Positions 5,910-10,850 of a DNA stretch of 10,850 bases are shown here, one piece after another. The translations under genes and the position numbers were made by a program. Source of the DNA: Tychonema litorale BBK16 (lineage in GTDB: Bacteria; Cyanobacteriota; Cyanobacteriia; Cyanobacteriales; Microcoleaceae); contig NZ_JAKJHX010000015.1 of assembly GCF_021648855.1 (NCBI RefSeq), forward strand, positions 27,375-38,224, in the 5' to 3' direction. Under the pieces are notes generated by a model. That model had not been told where the DNA came from, made no database searches, and worked only from the letters and a program-made list of their open reading frames with translations. Position 1 is the stretch's first letter. Every line of letters begins with the position of its first letter.

Positions 5910-7061
5910 TTAGAAGTGTTGAAACCCTCGATCGAGCTTTAATACAAGATCAGGATACATACCGCTGCTATCAGTCAACCAGATATCATTGCTATCGGTA
6001 GTAATTCCGACAATCGCGGCTCCATTTCCGATTTTTTCTACTAATAATTGAGCATGATCCATTGGAAGAAACAGCACTAACTCAAAGTCTTCCCCGCCGT
6101 ACAATGCCCAATCTAAAGCTGTTTCAGTCGATACAAGTTCGCTGAAAATATGGGGAATTGGTATTTTTTGGCGATCGACTTTTGCGCCAACACCACTAGC
6201 CCGACAAATTTGAATAATCGCATCGGCTAAACCGTCGCTGCTGTCCATTCCTGCGATCGCAATTGGGGAATTCACCCCCCCCAGCTTGGGCGGGCACGGG
6301 GGCACCGCCCCTACAAGGGGCGAAGAATTCAAATCTTGCTTCCCCCCCTTAGCAAGGGGCGAAGAATTCAAATCTTGCTTCCCCCCCTTAGCAAGGGGGG
6401 GACTGAGGGGGGGTTCTATCGCACCTTCACAACCCAATATCTCCCAAAGCACCGGTAAAACATCCAGCCGCGGTTTAGGCTGCTGATGAGCGAGAATCAA
6501 AGAAGTTCGATCGCCTTTTGCCAGATTTTGCCCAAATTCAGGATTCAAAAGCAACTCCAATCCCGCGCGAGAAGCCCCGTGAACCCCCGTAGCCACAATC
6601 GCCCAGCCTGACCGCGCATTTGACCGACGAATGGTACGATCGCACTCAACCTCCCCAAAAGCCGTAATCGCCACAGTCACCACGGACGATCGCACAACAT
6701 CCCCACCCGCGATCGGCGTATGATACTCTTGCAAACAAGCCGTCATCCCCCGATAAAACTCCTCCACCCACAGCACAGCCGTATCCGCCCTCACAGCCAG
6801 GGCTACAGTCACCGCCAGAGGTGTTGCTCCCATCGCAGCCAGATCCGACAAATTCGCGGCTGCGGCCCGCCATCCTGCGTCATAAGGGCTGGTAGTGCGA
6901 TCGCTAAAATGCACTCCATCCACCAACATATCCGTCGTGATCGCCAGAGACTTGTGGGGATTTGTGAGGATGACAGCGCAATCATCACCCACTACTTCTG
7001 CGGGGCAGAATTTTTGCAATATTGTTAAAATGCCTTGTTCACCGATATCTTTAATCAGCAT
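5910..7061 (-). CDS. thiL: Thiamine-monophosphate kinase with an in-frame repeat insertion
   Basis: ThiL phosphorylates thiamine monophosphate to the active cofactor thiamine diphosphate, using ATP in the cytoplasm. The AIRS/PurM-type fold is shown by GDD at 25-27, TTDMLVDGVHF at 42-52, GWRAAAANLSDLAAMGATP at 63-81, GGD at 119-121 with DVVRSS, GMDSSDGLADAI at 271-282 and YGGEDFELV at 321-329. All of these metal- and nucleotide-binding segments are intact. Length is 383 residues against about 330 for the family. The excess is residues 215-265, a Pro/Gly-rich low-complexity stretch with LAKGGKQDLNSSP twice, coded by palindromic repeat DNA just before the GMDSSDG segment. The enzyme probably still works, with a surface loop. 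There is no clear Shine-Dalgarno sequence. rsmB lies 100 bp upstream on the same strand. Confidence 0.95.
   Translation of the reverse strand: MLIKDIGEQGILTILQKFCPAEVVGDDCAVILTNPHKSLAITTDMLVDGVHFSDRTTSPYDAGWRAAAANLSDLAAMGATPLAVTVALAVRADTAVLWVEEFYRGMTACLQEYHTPIAGGDVVRSSVVTVAITAFGEVECDRTIRRSNARSGWAIVATGVHGASRAGLELLLNPEFGQNLAKGDRTSLILAHQQPKPRLDVLPVLWEILGCEGAIEPPLSPPLAKGGKQDLNSSPLAKGGKQDLNSSPLVGAVPPCPPKLGGVNSPIAIAGMDSSDGLADAIIQICRASGVGAKVDRQKIPIPHIFSELVSTETALDWALYGGEDFELVLFLPMDHAQLLVEKIGNGAAIVGITTDSNDIWLTDSSGMYPDLVLKLDRGFQHF
6276..6319. repeat. G/C-run repeat of a second type inside thiL
   Basis: The stretch with CCCAGCTTGGGCGGG followed by CACGGGGGCACCGCCCCTAC lies at the 5' (plus-strand) side of the insertion. 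It contains overlapping inverted repeats (CCCAGCTTGGG; GGGGGCACCGCCCC). A GTAGGGGCG fragment of the same type occurs at 7089-7097 in the thiL-rsmB gap. It codes LVGAVPPCPPKLGG on the minus strand. Confidence 0.6.
6314..6401. repeat. 39-bp tandem repeat with a CCCCCCCTT/AAGGGGGGG hairpin inside thiL
   Basis: The unit starting CAAGGGGCGAAGAATTC is present at 6314-6352 and 6353-6391, followed by a partial third copy to 6398. The period of 39 bp is 13 codons, so the thiL frame is kept. The last copy ends in a perfect 9-bp hairpin, CCCCCCCTT (6381-6389) and AAGGGGGGG (6393-6401), with loop AGC. The earlier copy has a truncated right arm. Confidence 0.9.
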
Positions 7062-7161
7062 AATTTTGAATTAATTGCATAATTTTGTAGGGGCGAGTTT
7101 CACCAAAAATAATTGCCTAAAATCAATAATCTCATAAACCCGCCCTCGCCCTCTCTCTTTC

Positions 7162-8811
7162 CTAATCTCGTTTGAGTCTCACCATAAAAAAGCCATCCAT
7201 TTGATTTCGGTGCGGCCAAACTTTCACCCATCCTTCCGGTGAAGACTCTACTGGTAAATCTATTATTGGCGGTTCGATTTGCCAGTGAGGATTGTTGGCT
7301 AAGAACGATCGAATAACTGTTTCATTTTCCAAGGGATGAATTGTGCAAGTTGCATAAACTAATACACCACCAGACTTGACAAATGTCGCTGCATTTGCTA
7401 ACAATTCTGATTGTAATTGAGATTGTGCTTGAATATTTTCCGGTGTGTGGTGCCAGCGGGCGTCAGCGCGGCGGTGGAGGGTTCCAAGGCCGGAACAAGG
7501 TGCATCTAGTAAAACTCTGTCTGCTAGGTTGATAAACTCTGGAAACTGGCGACTATCTCCCGTATGAATCTGGATCGATCGCATCTGGAGTCTGTCTGCA
7601 TTTTCTTTAAGTCTTTTGAGTCTATTTGCAGTTTTGTCGCAAGCATAAATCGTGCCTATATCCTGGATTAATTCAGCAATATGGGTAGTTTTTCCACCCG
7701 GTGCGGCACAGACATCAATGATAGTTTCCCCCGGTTGCGGATCGAGTAAATGGGTGACTAATTGAGCGCTGCTGTCTTGAATTGTCCACCAACCTTCGCT
7801 ATATCCGGGGAGATTTTGAATTGCGCCACTACTGCCATTTAGTCTTAGGGCTTGGGGTAAGTGTGGGATGTGGCTAACGCTGATGTTTTGGGATTTAAAG
7901 GCGGTTTCAATTTGGTCGATCGTACTTTTTAACGGATTGATTCTGAGGTCAATTGTAGGAGATTGATTGAACCATTGACAGAGTTGTTCGGTTTCAGTTT
8001 CGCCCAGTTGTTCGAGCCACATTTCGACAATCCAATCGGGGAAACTGTGCAGAATTCCGAGGCGTTCGACTAGGTTTTCGGGTAATTTTAGGGGATTTAA
8101 ACCCCCCCTAGCGGGGGGATTAGAGGTGGTTTTAGTCTCTGGTTGTTGTTCGGGATTTAAACCCCCCCTAGCCCCCCCTTCGTAAGGGGGGGGATTAGAG
8201 GTGGTTTTAGTCTCTGGTTGTTGTTCGGGATTTAAACCCCCCCTAGCCCCCCCTTCGTAAGGGGGGGGATTAGAGGTGGTTTTAGTCTCTGGTTGTTGTT
8301 CGAGATTTAAACCCCCCCTAGCCCCCCCTTGGTAAGGGGGGGGATTAGAGGTGGTTTTAGTCTCTGGTTGCTGAGGGGAATTAGGACTACTCTTAGCCCC
8401 CCCTTGGTAAGGGGGGGTTGGGGGGGTCAAACGAATATATTGCCGCAACAAACCATTCACAAAACTGCTGAGTCCTGAAAAGCCGTTTTCTTTTGCTAGT
8501 TGAACGGTGGTGTTGACGGCGGCGGATGGGGGAATATTGTTGAGATATTGGAGTTGATATAAGCCTAAATGCAATATTGTACGGAGTTCGGGCGGTTGTT
8601 GGGAGGATTTTTTGGTGGCGAGTTTGTCGATGATAAAGTCGATCGCGCGCATTCTCCTGACGCTACCATAGACTAATTCTGTGACTAAACGCCGATCGAG
8701 GTCAGTGAGTTCGGAATTGCGAAAAGTGCGATCGAGTGCGACATCTGCGAATGCACCGCGACGGTGGACTTCGCGGAGTGCGAGAAAGGCTATTTGGCGG
8801 GGATTTTGCAT
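7162..8811 (-). CDS. rsmB: 16S rRNA (cytosine-967 C5)-methyltransferase with a repeat insertion
   Basis: RsmB (Sun/Fmu) methylates C967 of 16S rRNA using S-adenosylmethionine. I start at the ATG ending at 8811, giving 549 residues beginning MQNPRQIAFLALREVHRRG, because this is the family's normal N-terminus. An open frame to 8874 adds 21 residues, but they would be coded by a palindromic repeat. A NusB-like RNA-binding domain spans about 1-128. The methyltransferase has the SAM motif DVCAAPGGKT at 366-375 and the two expected cysteines, LLDAPCSG (Cys439) and YATCTIHP (Cys489). The family is usually about 440 residues. The excess is residues 130-241, a 25-residue repeat (QQPETKTTSNPPPYEGGARGGLN plus 2) between the NusB-like and methyltransferase domains. 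All catalytic parts are intact, so it is probably active with a long disordered linker. Confidence 0.95.
   Translation of the reverse strand: MQNPRQIAFLALREVHRRGAFADVALDRTFRNSELTDLDRRLVTELVYGSVRRMRAIDFIIDKLATKKSSQQPPELRTILHLGLYQLQYLNNIPPSAAVNTTVQLAKENGFSGLSSFVNGLLRQYIRLTPPTPPYQGGAKSSPNSPQQPETKTTSNPPPYQGGARGGLNLEQQPETKTTSNPPPYEGGARGGLNPEQQPETKTTSNPPPYEGGARGGLNPEQQPETKTTSNPPARGGLNPLKLPENLVERLGILHSFPDWIVEMWLEQLGETETEQLCQWFNQSPTIDLRINPLKSTIDQIETAFKSQNISVSHIPHLPQALRLNGSSGAIQNLPGYSEGWWTIQDSSAQLVTHLLDPQPGETIIDVCAAPGGKTTHIAELIQDIGTIYACDKTANRLKRLKENADRLQMRSIQIHTGDSRQFPEFINLADRVLLDAPCSGLGTLHRRADARWHHTPENIQAQSQLQSELLANAATFVKSGGVLVYATCTIHPLENETVIRSFLANNPHWQIEPPIIDLPVESSPEGWVKVWPHRNQMDGFFMVRLKRD
8101..8371. 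repeat. 75-bp tandem repeat with G/C palindromes inside rsmB
   Basis: Units begin ACCCCCCCTAGC at 8101 (60 bp), 8161 (75 bp), 8236 (75 bp) and 8311 (about 61 bp before it diverges). Full units hold a 9-bp hairpin CCCCCCCTT/AAGGGGGGG with loop CGT or GGT, the same arms as in thiL. The 60-bp unit lacks 15 bp, removing part of the hairpin but keeping the frame. 75 bp is 25 codons. The copies are almost identical, so the duplication is recent. Confidence 0.95.
8396..8420. repeat. Further G/C palindrome at the edge of the rsmB insertion
   Basis: CCCCCCCTTGGTAAGGGGGGG repeats the hairpin of the 75-bp units, followed by TTGGGGGGG. It codes TPPTPPYQGGA just after the NusB-like domain (YIRL). It may be the original inserted copy from which the array grew (inferred). 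Confidence 0.8.
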
Positions 8812-8831
8812 AGTATAAAATATGGCGGCCG

Positions 8832-8896
8832 AGAAACCGGGTTTTTTACGATAATACTTGGTTACAGCCCGCAAATTCGATAAAAACCCGGTTTCT
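8832..8896. repeat. 65-bp palindromic element between the Uma2 gene and rsmB
   Basis: AGAAACCGGGTTTTT (8832-8846) and AAAAACCCGGTTTCT (8882-8896) are perfect 15-bp inverted repeats separated by 35 bp. The element lies 21 bp after the Uma2 stop and 21 bp before the rsmB ATG, so it can act as terminator or leader structure. The same 15-mer is found alone at 4623-4637, so this is a dispersed repeat family. Confidence 0.85.
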
Positions 8897-8916
8897 GACT
8901 ACTCGCTACAAAAGTC

Positions 8917-9591
8917 TCAAATGTCCTCTGGATTTATGCCCATTTCTCGGAGTTTTTCTGAAAGGCGATCGGCTTTTTGCTGTACCAACTCTTTCTCCTG
9001 TCTTTCTTGTTCCATTTGTCTTGACAACTCCACATAAGACAAAAACTTCAGTCCGTCGGGACGATAAATTTCTAAGTCTCCAGATGCAGTTTCAAAACGG
9101 ATTTCCAAACGGGGACTTACCCAACCCTCAATTGATTCAATATAGTTGAGTCTTCCATCACTTCGCAGCCAACCTATTAACTCATTATCCTCTGGACTGT
9201 AGACATAATATTCTTCGACTCCATAATCCTCGTAGAACTTAAACAGCTTAAACATTGCTCCCATGCGGTTTCCGGGGGAGAGGATTTCAAAGACAACTTG
9301 CGGCGCAATATTATCTTCCAGCCACTGTTGGTAGGAACCTCTGTAACCTTTGGGTCTGCCAAAGGCTACCATCGTATCAGGTGCTTGGCGAGTTTTGTTA
9401 TCTCCTTCGACGGGATACCACAGCAAATCACCTGCTACAAAGACATTTTCGTTGTCTTTGAATAAGGCATCTATGCCGCCTTGAATGGTTACGATTAATT
9501 GGAACTGTTTGGTATTGTCAGACATGGGGTTTCCGTCGCTGTCTGGGTAGATGATTGCTGGCAAAGTTTGAGAGGGAATTGTTGCTGTCAT
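8917..9591 (-). CDS. Uma2-family (DUF820) putative endonuclease-fold protein
   Basis: This 224-residue protein has the PD-(D/E)XK-like fold of the Uma2 family, which is greatly expanded in cyanobacteria and whose physiological role is unknown. The visible signature is APDTMVAFG with Asp72, VVFEILSPGNR with Glu102, and Lys115 in the following helix, then the typical YGVEEYYVYSPEDNELIGWLR. The Asp that often follows the SP(G/S)N motif in other Uma2 proteins is absent here, as in the subfamily with this YGVEEYYVY ending as I recall it. Residues 188-217 form a charged coiled-coil tail (ELSRQMEQERQEKELVQQKA), and the protein ends MGINPEDI. A GGAG at 9603-9600 lies 8 nt before the ATG and supports this start. 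It stands alone between repeat-rich gaps. Nuclease activity is not shown. Confidence 0.88.
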   Translation of the reverse strand: MTATIPSQTLPAIIYPDSDGNPMSDNTKQFQLIVTIQGGIDALFKDNENVFVAGDLLWYPVEGDNKTRQAPDTMVAFGRPKGYRGSYQQWLEDNIAPQVVFEILSPGNRMGAMFKLFKFYEDYGVEEYYVYSPEDNELIGWLRSDGRLNYIESIEGWVSPRLEIRFETASGDLEIYRPDGLKFLSYVELSRQMEQERQEKELVQQKADRLSEKLREMGINPEDI

Positions 9592-9644
9592 GGGTATGAC
9601 TCCATTGCTAGTAGCATCAATTTCTATTGTATATCTATTTCAAC

Positions 9645-9838
9645 AAAACCCGCCTGCGCGGGCTGAATAAACCCGGCGGTTGAAACCGCGTCTACACAGA
9701 CAAAACCCGCCTTCGCGGGTTGAATAAACCCGGCGGTTGAAACCGCGTCTACACAAACAAAACCCGCCTTCGCGGGTTGAATAAATCCGGCGGTTGAAAC
9801 CGCGTCTACACAAACAAAACCCGCCTTCGCGGGTTGAA
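9645..9838. repeat. Array of about 3.4 copies of a 57-bp double-hairpin repeat
   Basis: Copies start AAAACCCGCC at 9645, 9702 and 9759, with a 23-bp partial copy at 9816. Each holds two small palindromes, AACCCGC-CTTC-GCGGGTT and GCGGT-TGAA-ACCGC, followed by TCTACACAAAC. Copies differ at only a few bases. Because 57 bp is 19 codons, frames stay open through the array, including a minus-strand frame with repeats of QPAKAGFVCVDAVSTAGFI. I regard that frame as a by-product and not a gene. There are no variable spacers, so it is not a CRISPR array. Confidence 0.9.
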
Positions 9839-9851
9839 TTTCCTTTCTTTC

Positions 9852-9931
9852 GTCCGCGTAGGCGGACATCGTTTGTGTAGCCGCGATTTCCAATCGCCGG
9901 GGCCTCAATCGTCACCGCAATTTCTAATCGC
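9852..9931. repeat. Cluster of small palindromes closing the repeat array
   Basis: GTCCGC-GTAG-GCGGAC (9852-9867) is a perfect 6-bp hairpin. GTTTGTGTAGCCGCG (9871-9885) is an inverted, slightly changed copy of the array's tail CGCGTCTACACAAAC. CCGCGATTTCCAATCGCC (9881-9898) and CCGCAATTTCTAATCGCC (9915-9932) are near-identical direct repeats 34 bp apart, the second touching the stop codon of the TPR gene. The cluster probably terminates the TPR transcript. Confidence 0.7.
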
Positions 9932-10850
9932 CTATTCTACTTTTCCTGACACCAATGGTTCTAATAAACTACGTTCTTCAATGGGAAGTTCTAGCAAAAC
10001 TCGTCTGTCGCCCTTGGTTTCCTTATAGCGGACAGCGGCATTCAGCAGGCGGATGGGAATTTGGAATTGTTCGTAGTTGCGGGTTGGTTCTTGCCACAAT
10101 TCTAACCAAGTGCGGGCGGCTTTGTCGCTGACCATTTCTGACATTAGCGCGGGGATGTTTCGCACAATTCCCTGTCCTAAGATTGAGAGATATTTGTGTT
10201 TTTCGTAAACTGCAATTAGGCTGGTTATGCGAGTTTGAGATATGGCTGGATCATTTGTGGTGAATAGGTTTCTGATAATTAAATGGGCATCTTCTGCATA
10301 AACTTTATCATCTGATTCAATGCGTTGGAATACGTCGTCTAAGGCGGTGATGCCTTCATCCCAACGATTTAATCCGAGAATGGCAATGGCGCGATTGAAG
10401 AAGACAGATGAATATTGATCTCCAAGTGCGATCGCCTTATCGCAAGATATTAAAGCTTCTTCATAAGATGTTAAGGCTTCATCATAGCGTTTAAGGTTAT
10501 TGAGTAAATCGCCTCGCTTAACCCAAATCCAGTAAGAATTTGCATCAATTTCGAGCGCTTTATCGTAAGACGCTAAGGCTTCTTGATAGCGTTTGAGGTT
10601 GTAGAGTACATCGCCTCGATTAGCCCAAATCCAGTCAGAATTTGCATCAATTTCGAGCGCTTTATCGTAAGATATTAAAGCTTTATCATAGCATTTGAGG
10701 TTGTCTAGTACATCGCCTCGCTTAATCCAACCCCACTGATAATTGGCATCAAGTTCGATCGCGCGATCAAAAGATTCTAAAGCCTCATCATAGCGTTTGA
10801 GGTTGTCTAGTACATCGCCTCGCTTAATCCAACCCCACTGATAATTGGCA
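9932..10850 (-). CDS. C-terminal part of a tetratricopeptide-repeat protein (partial)
   Basis: The minus-strand frame is open from the right edge to a TAG at 9934-9932, giving 305 visible residues. Its start is outside the window, and the GTG at 10165 is internal. The N-terminal part seen here holds at least four TPR units of 34 residues with the pattern W..RGDVL.NLKRYDEAL.SYDKALEID, then a weaker fifth with FNRAIAILGLNRWDEGI. The last roughly 160 residues are helical but not TPR and end RRVLLELPIEERSLLEPLVSGKVE. I do not recognise this C-terminal domain as a named family. TPR stacks bind peptides or other proteins, and in cyanobacteria are often fused to kinase, caspase-like or STAND ATPase domains, but the N-terminus needed to decide is missing. 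There are no membrane segments in the visible part. Confidence 0.85.
   Translation of the reverse strand, partial: ANYQWGWIKRGDVLDNLKRYDEALESFDRAIELDANYQWGWIKRGDVLDNLKCYDKALISYDKALEIDANSDWIWANRGDVLYNLKRYQEALASYDKALEIDANSYWIWVKRGDLLNNLKRYDEALTSYEEALISCDKAIALGDQYSSVFFNRAIAILGLNRWDEGITALDDVFQRIESDDKVYAEDAHLIIRNLFTTNDPAISQTRITSLIAVYEKHKYLSILGQGIVRNIPALMSEMVSDKAARTWLELWQEPTRNYEQFQIPIRLLNAAVRYKETKGDRRVLLELPIEERSLLEPLVSGKVE
10443..10850 (-). repeat. 102-bp DNA repeats coding the TPR units
   Basis: Each 34-residue TPR is coded by a 102-bp unit, and the copies are still very similar in DNA. For instance TACATCGCCTCGCTTAATCC (plus strand) occurs twice, 102 bp apart, near 10709 and 10811. The array continues beyond the right edge. 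Such identity suggests recent unit duplication or gene conversion, so the number of repeats probably varies between strains. Confidence 0.8.

Noticed and set aside
6286..6873. Frames inside thiL on both strands (66, 75 and 102 codons)
   Set aside because: They overlap the intact ThiL frame and translate G/C-run repeats or shadow codons.
8812..8874. N-terminal extension of RsmB starting at the ATG at 8874
   Set aside because: The extra 21 codons run through the palindromic element, and the family's normal start MQNPRQIAF lies at 8811.
9645..9838. CRISPR array, suggested by regular repeats and the GTTGAAAC motif
   Set aside because: The whole 57-bp unit is conserved from copy to copy, there are no variable spacers, and no cas genes are near.
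9624..9915. Two overlapping minus-strand frames of 91 and 94 codons through the 57-bp array
   Set aside because: Two different frames are open over the same repeats only because the period is a multiple of three. The composition is that of the repeat, and the shared stretch lies between genes.

Overview
The window looks like chromosomal DNA of a cyanobacterium, most likely a filamentous Oscillatoriales-type genome (Microcoleus, Oscillatoria or Phormidium-like). The octamer GCGATCGC (HIP1, the highly iterated palindrome of cyanobacteria) occurs exactly ten times (769, 1275, 1471, 3094, 4378, 4766, 5181, 6253, 6897, 10428), where chance predicts far fewer than one. Short tandem repeats and C/G-run palindromes are abundant, and the DevB, DevC and DevA-type exporter genes are typical of cyanobacteria. 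The genus is an inference.

Layout. 1-366 is the 3' end of a gene I cannot identify firmly (+), facing a TetR-family repressor (420-1040, -) across a shared hairpin. The repressor is divergent from a devB-devC-devA-like ABC exporter operon (1156-4590, +). The 115-bp gap between them holds two copies of a near-identical operator on overlapping divergent promoters, so the repressor very probably controls both itself and the pump. DevB is the membrane fusion protein with a long periplasmic coiled-coil hairpin, DevC the FtsX-like permease and DevA the ATPase.

4708-5598 (+) is an alpha/beta hydrolase that resembles the chlorophyll dephytylase CLD1 of plants. It is preceded by a 15/16 match to the HLR1 site of the light-stress regulator RpaB. 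The gene-free stretch 5599-5909 holds a well-formed candidate small RNA (promoter 5696-5724, RNA about 5731-5794, 14-bp terminator stem). Its 5' end is complementary to the conserved motif of the cyanobacterial sRNA Yfr1.

The rest is on the minus strand: thiL (thiamine-phosphate kinase, 5910-7061), rsmB (16S rRNA m5C967 methyltransferase, 7162-8811), a Uma2-family protein (8917-9591), and the C-terminal part of a TPR protein that runs off the right edge (9932-10850). Both thiL and rsmB carry an in-frame insertion of palindromic, tandemly duplicated repeat DNA of the same kind, at a domain linker, with all catalytic motifs intact. Between Uma2 and the TPR gene lies an array of about 3.4 copies of a 57-bp double-hairpin repeat.

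The most interesting items are the in-frame palindromic elements in two neighbouring housekeeping genes, the candidate sRNA with its match to Yfr1, the paired 4 x 18-residue repeats on both arms of the DevB hairpin, and the TetR double operator. I see no CRISPR array, no complete insertion sequence, no phage gene and no confident tRNA or rRNA.
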